DNA of 64,000 nt, taken from the NCBI GenBank assembly GCA_964035575.1, contig OZ037843.1, positions 1,550,001 to 1,614,000 of the forward strand, given 5' to 3'. Source of the stretch: Rhynchopus sp. YZ270_cl-10 (taxonomy: Eukaryota; Euglenozoa; Diplonemea; Diplonemida; Diplonemidae). The translations under genes and the position numbers were made by a program. How positions within the stretch are numbered: position 1 is the first letter of the stretch; each line of letters begins with the position of its first letter. The notes below the pieces were generated by a model, which saw only the letters and a list, made by a program, of their open reading frames with translations, had not been told where the DNA came from and made no database searches. This document shows positions 18,278 through 28,246 of the stretch, piece by piece.

Positions 18278-20815
18278 TCCCCCGTCGATACTAAAGGTAG
18301 GGGTCCGTTTTCGATGCATGCACCCCTATCCGAGATAGGTGATACAATACATCGTGGAGGTGATGTTACATAAGTCCATCACCGCCCCTGCTGTGTCCAT
18401 CCTTCTGCTTCTTCTTGCTGAAGAGGCCTCCCAACGTCGTCTGTCGCCCCCCCGCAGTGTCGTGGTGGCGGCGGCAGCAGTGGTCCAGGGTTGTCTTGTC
18501 CCGCACGCAATTTCCGCATCTCGAGAGTCTGTGTCGTGTGCACGCCTCGTGTCGAATGGCCAGCCCATCGCCGTCGGAGTGGTGCGCATAGCAGCAGTGC
18601 CTCAGGTCTGCCATCTGGTCCTTCGCACAGGCGTCACATCGGGCCTTCCGGTGCTGCACACAGATCGCAAATGGCCCAATCGAGATCGCTCCTGCAGGTG
18701 CCTTCACAGGCGCGTCTCCTGGTTTCACGTGCTCATCGTGCCTGTAACGTATGGGCACGTTCTCCTCTTCTGCCTGCTCGAAAAAGCGCAGCGCCCTCCT
18801 TCCCCTCTCGTCTGCGGGGGGGTATGCCGTCTCAGCAGCGTACTCCCCCATCCACGTACCCCTCGCTCTACCGTTGCCCCTAATCTCCCCCTCCGTCATG
18901 CCTTCCGTCTTGCGCTGCTGTCGGTACGCCGTGCCAGCGTCGAAAAGTGCACGTAGAACACGTATGGTCTCTTCACCGCCGGCAAAAACAGGACGGCAGT
19001 CGATACCGGCGAGACCGTGTGCCCCGAACGACGTCAGTGTCATAGCTATCTTCGGCTTACCCGGATGCAGTGGCGTTGCAGCATGGGTTCGGAGAGTAGA
19101 CAGCATGTGACCAAAAGTGGTCGCTTTCGCCATTTCGTTGTGGGGAAGAGCTTCTGGCATCACGTCGTCGCCGTCGCCGTCGTCGCTGCCACCCTCCCCA
19201 CCCCCGTCATCCATTTCCCCGTCGCCACCCCCACCACCATTGACCACGCCCCCAGCCCCGTTCCCCGGTTGCTTCACTTTTGGCGGCTTTTTTCCAGTCT
19301 TATCTCCGGGGCGGATGTCCATCCCCGTGGAGACCTCGAAGTCAATGAGGAGTTCCATGTGCGAGACTTCGCGTCCAGCCTCGTTGCTCCACCGTAGGCC
19401 TCCCAGCCAGTAGGCAATCGCCAGCAGCAACGCACGTCCATACGGCCATTTCTTCACTGGGAGGGTGCAGCTTCCTAACACATTCGGATACTGCGTCGTC
19501 GTGTCCGCATCCGGTTCCCATGTCCACGGATAACGCTCTTGCTCCAGTTGCGGCTTCATCTCTTGTGTCCTGTTTTGCCGGTATCGCTCGATGAGGATCC
19601 TCACCATCATCATCTGCAGGTCTGCAACACGGGCGGTGGCCAAAGGTGTTTCCGGTGTGCACATTCCGCAGATAGACAGACAGTTCGGCCAGTTCGTTCT
19701 GTCAATGTTCAGGAGTAAGGGGTAGTCCGTGCGGATGCTTTCCCATGCGACACACTCCCACCACATATGCTTGGGATCCTCATCCACCCCTGCAGCACAA
19801 TACGGGCAGGTGGCCGTTTCTCGTAACTTTGCCCTCGCAAGTCGCACCCCCGTGAGAGTACCGTCAGCCACGATGTGTCGTAACGTCCCCGCCTCGTAGT
19901 CCGACAAAACTTTGCTCTTGGTAAGCGCCAGTGTCTTCTCCTTGTCCACCCCTGCTCGGATCCCCCGCAGGTTAGCTCTGCCTCCGCCTTTTGCATTCAC
20001 GTCTGTCTTCGTACTGGAGAGCCGTATGAAGAACATGCGCTCCCGCACAAGATGGCCGAGTTCCCCTAGCTCAATGGTCTTCACATCGATGAGGTTCCCG
20101 TCGTGCGTCGTCACTGTCGTGGCGCTCTCCCATTTCCAGTTGAGGCGGAGTAGAGCGCGTGCAACCAACCCGATGGGCCCCCCAGACTTCGCTTGCTTCC
20201 GTTTCGCTCGTACCCTGCAGTTCTCAAGCAGTGCACAGATCTCCTCCGACTTGCGCGTCATCTTAGCCCACGTCATGATCCGTCTGTAGTCGAAGGCCAC
20301 CCCGGGGTCGAGTAGGTGGCCTTTCTCGAAGAGATTCAACATGACCCTGGTACTCCGTCGGCTCACCCGATTAGCGCCGTGTATTCCTCTCTCCATCGCA
20401 TTACCCAGGGTGGTCTCACAACAAACGTTAGGGTCCTGCACTGTGATCCCGTACACCGACTTGGATATCACTGCGGCCTGCATGATGCCCGCTTTTTCCC
20501 CTTGCGTCAACGGAAGGCGGCCTACCTTATCTGATAGTGGACCACATTCCCTGATCGTCTCTTCCAGTTTCGTCGGGAGCGTGGGCGCACCAGCTTGACG
20601 GGCCTGCACCGTCGCCCCCAGGCAGACCGACTTCTCGACGCGAGTGAGATCGGAGCCGTTCATCTGCACAGTTTCTTCTTCGTCAGGGCGATTGCTCTGC
20701 CACGTGCTCTTCCCCACGTGGATGCGCTGTCCCGTCAAGTCTGCGAAGTGTCCGGTGAAGGTGACTCCCGTTCGTAGCTGACTGAGTGTTTTCGTCATCC
20801 CCCGTCGATACTAAA
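18278..20815 (-). mobile_element. 5'-truncated LINE with 18-bp target duplication
   Basis: Identical direct repeats TCCCCCGTCGATACTAAA at 18278-18295 and 20798-20815 enclose a GC-rich insert of about 2.5 kb with one long minus-strand ORF. The 5' part of the element, including endonuclease and the reverse transcriptase core, is absent. No poly-A tail is visible at its 3' end; the last bases on the minus strand read CGGACCCCTACC. Exact duplications and an uninterrupted ORF imply a recent event. Confidence 0.9.
18366..20798 (-). CDS. LINE reverse transcriptase C-terminal part with Cys/His repeats
   Basis: The ORF has 810 codons. It opens just downstream of where the YADD box would lie: FADLTGQRIHVGKS corresponds to the tGl.iN..Kt motif, followed by the VQMNGSDLTRVEKSVCLG linker and thumb region. 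A zinc knuckle C-x2-C-x9-H-x4-C lies near residues 325-345. Further on come WPYGRALLLAIAYW and VSHMELLIDFEVSTG, which I associate with C-terminal tails of some protist non-LTR elements. Residues 713-740 and 753-779 form a duplicated C-x2-H-x4-C-x2-C-x(8,9)-H-C-C-x2-H-H motif. QTTLGGLF at 786-793 resembles a PCNA-binding PIP box, next to a Lys-rich end. The ATG is made at the junction: its A belongs to the target duplication. Without the catalytic core this copy cannot transpose alone; whether it is expressed is unknown. Confidence 0.85.
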   Translation of the reverse strand: MTKTLSQLRTGVTFTGHFADLTGQRIHVGKSTWQSNRPDEEETVQMNGSDLTRVEKSVCLGATVQARQAGAPTLPTKLEETIRECGPLSDKVGRLPLTQGEKAGIMQAAVISKSVYGITVQDPNVCCETTLGNAMERGIHGANRVSRRSTRVMLNLFEKGHLLDPGVAFDYRRIMTWAKMTRKSEEICALLENCRVRAKRKQAKSGGPIGLVARALLRLNWKWESATTVTTHDGNLIDVKTIELGELGHLVRERMFFIRLSSTKTDVNAKGGGRANLRGIRAGVDKEKTLALTKSKVLSDYEAGTLRHIVADGTLTGVRLARAKLRETATCPYCAAGVDEDPKHMWWECVAWESIRTDYPLLLNIDRTNWPNCLSICGMCTPETPLATARVADLQMMMVRILIERYRQNRTQEMKPQLEQERYPWTWEPDADTTTQYPNVLGSCTLPVKKWPYGRALLLAIAYWLGGLRWSNEAGREVSHMELLIDFEVSTGMDIRPGDKTGKKPPKVKQPGNGAGGVVNGGGGGDGEMDDGGGEGGSDDGDGDDVMPEALPHNEMAKATTFGHMLSTLRTHAATPLHPGKPKIAMTLTSFGAHGLAGIDCRPVFAGGEETIRVLRALFDAGTAYRQQRKTEGMTEGEIRGNGRARGTWMGEYAAETAYPPADERGRRALRFFEQAEEENVPIRYRHDEHVKPGDAPVKAPAGAISIGPFAICVQHRKARCDACAKDQMADLRHCCYAHHSDGDGLAIRHEACTRHRLSRCGNCVRDKTTLDHCCRRHHDTAGGRQTTLGGLFSKKKQKDGHSRGGDGLM

Positions 20816-22463
20816 AGTTACGCACACCGTTTGGTGAAAATATAGTAACTCGAGTGACAAAGTACAAGACAAAAAAAAAAAAAAAAAAACTTTTTTTCAA
20901 TTTCCCCCTTTTTTAAAACTTTTCTTACAACCCTCTCCCCGCCTTTTTAAAGCCCCCTAAGGTGACTAAGCATGAGAGGCTTAGGTTCATCTTATAAGCT
21001 TCTTCTTTCTTTATGTTTGTGCGTGACAGGCTGCTGTGTGTATAGAACGAAAGATGGTAACATTTATATTGATCCGTCCTCCTGTGCTATTAATTTATTG
21101 ATTGCACCATATCATGGTGTTCCGGAGGGGGCCTATATTGACATGTCCTTGTCATGTCCTTGACAAGTCCCCTACAGTTGTTCGGTAACACCATATCTTG
21201 TTGAAATACTTTTTTCTTTATGTTTGTGCGTGACAAGCTGCTCGTCTAAAGGCTATTTTTTTAACAGCCGCAAAGGTAATTGTGCGTTCATCCTTATGGC
21301 TGGCATCGTACAGTGGGTCAGTCACTCCGGAGTGCCTGCAATAGCTATCTCTTTTTCCCCCTCCGCAATGACGGTGTGGCTGAAAAAGCCAAATAAAAAG
21401 AAAACGCATCTCGCATGTAAGACACAAAGTGATCTTTTTTTTTTTTTTTTTGGATTCAGCCACACCAGTTGCTTTTTTCTTCTTTTGGACACTGTCCCTT
21501 GCTATCTTAATCAGCTTAACCAATTTCGCAAACCCGCAAACCCCCTTCGCTTTGCGGTCAAAAGGAAGCGGAGCTGTTGATCACAGTTTTATGGAGGGGG
21601 TAAACTGCATTTTTTTTTTGTTCCGACTATTATTTTTTTCAAAGAAAGAAGTAAAATGTGCGTCTGATGTGGGTAGCGTACCCACTAAACGAAAGAAGAA
21701 CGAGGTCGTATGATTTGCACAGATTTGCGGCTTTCTGGCGCACAGAACCAACCCTTTTTAGGCGTTAAACTTACTTCGTCAATGTTTCAGCAAAACAATG
21801 GCAAAAGCAAGCAAATTAATAGTAAGCCGTCCAACCAATCATTAGCTGTCCCGCACCTCAAAACATCCCAAAAACCGATTTTTTTAAAAAGGTCATGAAC
21901 CAAAGCTACACTGTTCACGAGAGGGCTTTGTATTTCAAGTCAACTTTAAAATGGACTTTTTTTGGTTCCCACAAAAACCTTAGGTTTTGGGAGGTGCGCA
22001 ATCAGGTCCATCACCCCGTGTTATTTCCTCTTTCCATGTTTTATTAACGGGACTATTTTTTTGTTGCGTTTGCTCAACCCTCCCCCCTTCAACCCCGCCT
22101 CCCGTCCACAGCTGTATTGTGATGTGTATTGTGCATTATGAACAGCTGAACCACTACCAATGGTATACAAGTGTACAAGGACGGTATCTATTTTTATGCC
22201 GACAAAAATGCAAAGTTGGACCCCCTATCTGGGGCACATCAATGCTGATCTGGTGGCTTCCCCTTAAAGGCTTGCTTCCCCCTGAGCATGGAACAGCGAC
22301 CAACTCCGGATCCGGGCCCCGATGCGGCGGGGGGTTTTGTTTTGTTGTTTCTGTCTCAGTGTCAGTGCAACCATCGTGTGTCCTTTATTAAAGTTCGTGC
22401 ATGGTCAGGTTTAACACTCGATAGACTCGAGGCCCTACCAAAGGGAGAGACCATCCGAGAGTA
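20816..22463. other. Intergenic, repeat-rich
   Basis: It contains S3 (20957-21010), the inverted partner of 17090-17160 (21085-21170), a copy of the GGATGGCTGGCATCGTACAG family (21286-21345) and a CAAGTCAACTTT family copy (21905-21950). No gene is supported. Confidence 0.5.
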
Positions 22464-23037
22464 CTGGGTGATTCAGATTGTTGTTATAGTAACCTGGGGG
22501 TGTCTCCGAAAAAAGCGAATTTTATTTTTTAGTAACAAACAGTTTTCCGGTTTTGTTACCTGGCATCTTCTTCCTCCGGATTTTTATATTTTTTATTTTT
22601 ACAAATAACAGTAACAGTTACCTGGACCTTCTTATAAAATGGCGCCGCAGGCGAAAAAAAATCAGGGTACGGTGTAAAAATCTAGCTTTCACACTACAGA
22701 GTCACTCAACGAACGCGGAGCAAAAATGAAAAATGGCGCCGCAGGCAAAGGATTTTATGGTGCGATCAGTTACCCAGGGCCCTCCCGTGGTTCAACTACG
22801 GTTCTACCAGGAACTTTTTTTGACCCTCACCACCATCACCACACGTCAGGCGAGAGGTGATGTTTTTTTTCCAATTTTTATTTTACAGTTTTCCGGGTTT
22901 GTTACCTGGGCCAGATACATTTTTATTTTAATTTTACAAAATAATTATTTTGTTACCAAATGGTTGTTACCTGGGGGAAATTTTTGGGGGTAAAATAATT
23001 ATTTAGTTTTATTTTAACAACTTTATAAATCACCCAG
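22464..23037. mobile_element. TA-flanked MITE, 574 bp
   Basis: The ends CTGGGTGATTCAGA and the inverted AAATCACCCAG are flanked by TA at 22462-22463 and 23038-23039. It carries an ATGGCGCCGCAGGC pair (22637, 22733) and several TTTTCCGG-TTTGTTACCTGG units. Confidence 0.65.
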
Positions 23038-23397
23038 TACACCCTAACCCGCAATTTTTGATTTTTTTCATTTTTGTTTTTTTGTTTCGATTGAAAAGAA
23101 TATCTTAATTATTTTCTGTAGGTACACTGTCACGAGAGGGCTTTGTATCTCAACTCTTTGTTGTGGCCCATCCATAAATTAGAGGTTAGGGATGCAAAAA
23201 TATAATATATGTTACGCCAACGGTGAGGCGTTTGCACTTTCGACATTCTTTAACTGTTCAGCTAAAGATCGTAATGTGGCAACCTGCTCACCAAGTAAAA
23301 GAAGCACCAGACGGATTGCAAGACCCGGCTATCCCGCAGAACAACACGTGCCGCCAGGGCTAGTAAGAAGTACAAAGAATGAGAAAAAAATATATAT
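23038..23397. other. Intergenic
   Basis: It holds a CAAGTCAACTTT family remnant at 23119-23160 and a GGTGAGGCGTTTGCACTTT motif at 23223, seen also at 31568 and 63484. No gene. Confidence 0.4.
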
Positions 23398-26036
23398 ACA
23401 CGGCGGGGTCCGCACACCCCGAGGGTCCGTAAAACGGCATGTTAGGACACTCCCTCTTTACGGAGTGTCATTACGTACCCTAGGGTACGTAATTACGTAC
23501 CCTAGGGTCCGTAATTACGGACCCTAGGGTCCGTAATTACGGACCCTAGGGTACGTAATTACGGAGCCTCCCAGGGAAAGGGACTCTCGAAAATTTTTTT
23601 TTGCCCCCGTTTAGGGCTAATTTCGACGATTTGAGGCCATTAAAAGCAAAATTTGGCACTTTTGAGCATCTGTGGGGGTCTAAAACGCAGTTTAGAGTAC
23701 CACAATTTTTAGTGGGTTTTACCGAAAACAAGTCAATTTTTGGGCCGAAAAAAAAATTTTTTTGACATCACAAAATTGCCCTTGGTGGGCCTATGTGTCC
23801 TCAATGAAATGCAAATATAGCTATTTTTAACTTTCACACACAATTTTAACGGGTTTTACCTGTGTACCTGTGTATCTGTGTACCTGTGACTGGGTACTGG
23901 GTACTGGGTACTGGGCACCCAGAGAAAGCACCTTAAAAGCAGCGAAGGCGCAGGTTACGGGGAAGACAAGGTATGTAATTATGTTTAACTTTCAGTTACT
24001 AGTGAAGATTGAACAAAAAAATGCCGCATATTTCAACTTGTTCGTGTTTTCAACTCGAAATAAACGCGTAATGTTCACACTATTAAATAGCTATTTTTTT
24101 ACGCACCAATCATTTTGTGTCACCTCATGACATGAAGGAGGAAATAGAAACAAAGCATTTTGAACACACTTGCGGTTCTGGGGACGAACCGCGCTGCAGA
24201 GCCACTCCTCAGGTCGAGGTGTGTGCGTTTCACCACAACCTCTCCCATGGGTTTTATCGTGTGATGAGTGTTACGTTTCTATTTGGTTCCACAGGCGCTC
24301 GTTACCTGCTTCACATAATTCACCTCGCTTCACTCGAACCATTTGTGCAGCAGGTCACTCTCTCGACCTGTAGCGTGGAAAAAATCTATCTTATTTCACG
24401 GCAATAAATAGCCTTTTTTATTAACCTCACCTTTCCCGACTACTACGTTTGTATACCATAACTTAATCACACCCCACATTTACACTTATACAGGATCGTG
24501 AAGTCTGAACTGCACCCGCGATTGCGATGAGAAGCTTCACCGCGGTCCGACATTCAACAACTCAAAATCTACCCGCATCAATCTATTCTGAGTTTGCGGA
24601 CGAAGATCTGGGTGGAGGGGGGTGGGTACACTTAGTCAGTCACTGCTATAGCCATTAACCAAGGGAGCATAGCTAGTGCAAGAAATTCGACTTTGGAAAC
24701 CTTCCGGAAAGTCTGTCCTCTGCTTGCGGAGGACTAGACACAAGAAAATATTGCGTTCCCCCAGAAAACCAGTGCACAATTCACACTCCTTGTGGGTGGT
24801 CTTGTTGCCTTTTTGGTCAACAGTAATTTTGGCCCAGGCATGCTCTTGAAGCATGACAATTTAGTGTGTATGGGGCAGGGTGTTGTTTTGTTCTGAATTC
24901 TCTTTGTTATAACATCTAAGTCAATCGCGGGTGGTGGTTTGTGTAGCGTGAGGCACTCTTTTTAACAAACTTCCTGCGGCTGCTAAAGTGTTATTTCTTC
25001 GGATTTAACAACGTACAGCGTAACATAGTGGATTAGCCTGGTCGACACAACCTTTGATAGCTATGGGATAACCAACCCCCTTCGACCCCTTGTGGGTTCA
25101 CTGAACAAGCCCTCGTGGTAGTTAAACGCGATTGACATTTACATTCCTAAAGATGAAAGAACAAGACAACACTTCTGTACCCGCGCATCAAAATTGTGGA
25201 AAACTTTGCACCCCAAACACCCTCAACAACGCCCGCCAAAAGGCGCCCCTTGTTGCTGGGACTTGGTTCTCATTGATACACTGCACAGCAGGCATTCCTC
25301 TGAGTCCAACGCAGTTTGGCCTGTCTGCAGCGTTGCACCGAAGGTGCACGAAGACAGGGTCTGGTGGTAAATTTTGCGTCTCGCATTCCCTCAGGGAAGT
25401 TTAAAAACTCTTGAGCTCGGTTTGTTGTCAAAGAAATATTCCACCATGTATTGAGGAGGGTAAGACAGTGTTCGCAGTTTCTACTTGATAGCATTACAAC
25501 ATTTAACTTCTCCACGGGGGTCTTGGGCCGTTCACTCGGTTATACCTTGACTACCGGAAGATATTCTTGAGGCCTTTTTGGTCTCTAGAATATCCGGTCT
25601 TCCCGAACGGAGGCACACTTTGTGTGTTACTACGACCTGGCAATTTCCAGCAGTAGGTTAAGTAATCTTTCTTGTAAATTGTTGGATCATTATCTCCTCA
25701 GTGCATGGTGGAAGACGTCTTTGATAACTAACCGAGCTCACGACTTTTTTCGGTATGTAACTTGGGATAGGCCCACATGATCATGGTCTATCATGTGGTA
25801 CCTGTGTACCACTCGGTTTGCTCCCAGGGCTTTTCGACCAGCAGTCACACATCCAAACAGTGATTTCCCACCTTAGACCACGTAATTACGTACCCTAGGG
25901 TCCGTAATTACGGACCCTAGGGTACGTAATTACGGACCCTAGGGTCCGTAATTACGGACCCGGGTCCGCACTTGAGGGTCCGTAAAGAGGGTCCGTAAAA
26001 TTTACGGACCCTCGGGTGTGTGGACCCCGCCGTGTA
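23398..26036. mobile_element. TA-flanked element with palindromic-array ends
   Basis: The ends read TACACGGCGGGGTCC and its inverse, flanked by TA (23396-23397, 26037-26038). Each end is about 160 bp built from tandem palindromes ACGTAATTACGTACCCTAGG with GTCC/GTAC variants. The interior 24640-25420 is related to 56510-57170. It includes no full transposase, only short minus-strand frames such as the one at 24636-24854, whose EHAWAKI and KGNKTTH words have counterparts near 56700-56800. It probably derives from a larger DNA transposon. Confidence 0.65.
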
Positions 26037-26038
26037 TA

Positions 26039-27322
26039 TGGGTCAGTCCATAAACCCCCCCCCCCTGAAAGGTAACCTCAGCAACTATTTGGATATTATC
26101 AAATATGTAGTAGGACGTTCTGTTCGATTTTTGTTTTAATGAATCCAGAGTAAAGTTTCTGAATTCATTAAAACAAAAATCGAGCAAAAAGACCGAGTAC
26201 ATATTTGATGGATCACCCCTGAGAGGTAAATAAGTTACCGGTAACCTGAATTACCGGTAATTCCTTAAGGATTCCTTAAGAAACACGGAAAAAAGCAAAA
26301 AAACATCAAAAGAGGGGGTACTTTAATTTATCATTTGGAAGCCCTTCCCACTTTACGCGTTGTTCATTTTTGTCTTTTTTATTCTCAAAAAAATCGGTTC
26401 ATCCAATCGTGCCGGTTGCCGAGAGGCAGACCAGGGTCCTCCTCTTCTGCAATCTCAGGTGCCTTTTTCGTTGTGGTCTTTTCAGAAGAAATCGTGTAAG
26501 CCACCTCCACAAATTCTTGCGGATGGGAGAGCATGGAAGCAAGCACAGTTTTTTCTGTATTCCTTTGCCAACAAAAAAGAGCAGTGAAGAAGTTGCACTC
26601 TACACGGGTTATAGTGTATTGTGTTGAGTCCTTCAACTTCAACGCAATGCCAGTTGTATGAGCAATGTTGGACAGGTGTAAGGCAACATCATCTACTGTA
26701 ACAAGCTTCGTAACGACGATATCCTCCAAATGTCTGGACACGACTCCAAAATGGAAGTCCCGCCCATCTTTCCCGTGTTTTTCACAAAAATAGTTAGCAG
26801 TAACGGGTTTTGTACAAAACTTGAAAGGAGAAAATGCAAAAGTTCTTTGGACTGGAAGTGCCTCCCGACATCAGCCCACACAATTATGAAAACGAAAAGG
26901 CACCTGAGATTGCAGAAGAGGAGGACCCTGGTCTGCCTCTCGGCAACCGGCACGATTGGATGAACCGATTTTTTTGAGAATAAAAAAGACAAAAATGAAC
27001 AACGCGTAAAGTGGGAAGGGTTTCCAAATGATAAATTAAAGTACCCCCTCTTTTGATGTTTTTTTGCTTTTTTCCGTGTTTCTTAAGGAATCCTTAAGGA
27101 ATTACCGGTAATTCAGGTTACCGGTAACTTATTTACCTCTCAGGGGTGATCCATCAAATATGTACTCGGTCTTTTTGCTCGATTTTTGTTTTAATGAATT
27201 CAGAAACTTTACTCTGGATTCATTAAAACAAAAATCGAACAGAACGTCCTACTACATATTTGATAATATCCAAATAGTTGCTGAGGTTACCTTTCAGGGG
27301 GGGGGGTTTATGGACTGAGCCA
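26039..27322. mobile_element. Foldback element with arms of about 430 bp
   Basis: The left arm 26039-26474 and right arm 26893-27322 are inverted copies with only a few differences, around a unique centre of about 420 bp. The termini are TGGNTCAGTCCATAAAC, flanked by TA at 26037-26038 and 27323-27324. The minus-strand frame 26385-26741 (118 codons) spans the centre and may be a remnant of cargo; I do not recognise it. Confidence 0.8.
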
Positions 27323-27324
27323 TA

Positions 27325-28246
27325 TCACTCATTCTCCGAAACTGCGTATCACTTGTGACCAACCATGGAGCCAATTTAAAGTGACTATTTTTTCACTAAA
27401 AAAATTCTCCGACCCCGGAATTTTTTCAGATCGCTCCGGAAATGCCATTCCGCGCCTTTTTGCAAAAAAATATTGCACCCTGAGGTCATTAAATGTCTGT
27501 GTGAGTTGACGGGCGGATCCTACTAATTTCTCGCGCCCCAGAAAAAAAAAATTTTTTTTATTTTGAAAGATCGGGTGTGAAAACGTTCAATTCCGGGGTC
27601 GGACGATTTTTTTTATGCCTCTCTTCATGTCGCAAAGGATTTTGGGAGAGGGGGACGTTTTCAGGTATTCCCTATACTTTCCTAAGAGATCAGGTTAGAA
27701 ACCCCTTTTTGGGTGGTCTTCGGTGACTTATTCCACTAAAAACGTTTTTATCAAAAGTTGCCGATTTTTTTTTCTTTGGAATTATTTTCAACAATTCTCT
27801 CAATTCTGACGATTTTTTTCCGCCGGAAAAATACTATATGTCAGCCAGGTTTCGGTGGAGCCAACCCCATTTTTACACCCAAATTGCACCCGAATTGCCC
27901 TATATATGGGTATTATACAATGGAGCCAATTTAATTTAATAGTTTTTTGACTAAAATGCTCGATTTTTTTTTCTTTGAAAAGTTTGGAGTCCGGAAACAC
28001 TATTCCGCGTATTTTCAGAAAAAAATATGCATCTGTCCTTTTCTCACCTGTTGCTGAGAGTGGGAGGTAAAAACTCTCGCGGTGATTTCAGAAAAAAGAT
28101 TTTTTTTATTTTTTTTGAGATTTTTATTTTTTTTGAAAGCGCGGTTTCGAAACGTTCAATTCCGGGGTCGGACGATAAAAAATATGCATCTGGGTCGAGT
28201 GAGTGAAAAATCTGAAAAATGATACGCAATTTCGGAGAATGAGTGA
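27325..28246. mobile_element. TA-flanked element, 922 bp
   Basis: The ends TCACTCATTCTCCGAAA and inverse (27 of 28 bases agree) are flanked by TA at 27323-27324 and 28247-28248. The left TA is the right TA of the foldback element. Subterminal GACCCCGGAATT-type words, inverted near 28160, echo those of the 47787-48728 element. Confidence 0.8.

Noticed and set aside
23460-23570. CRISPR-like array of GTAATTACGTACCCTAGG units
   Set aside because: Units are contiguous palindromes without spacers, mirrored at 25880, and form element ends.
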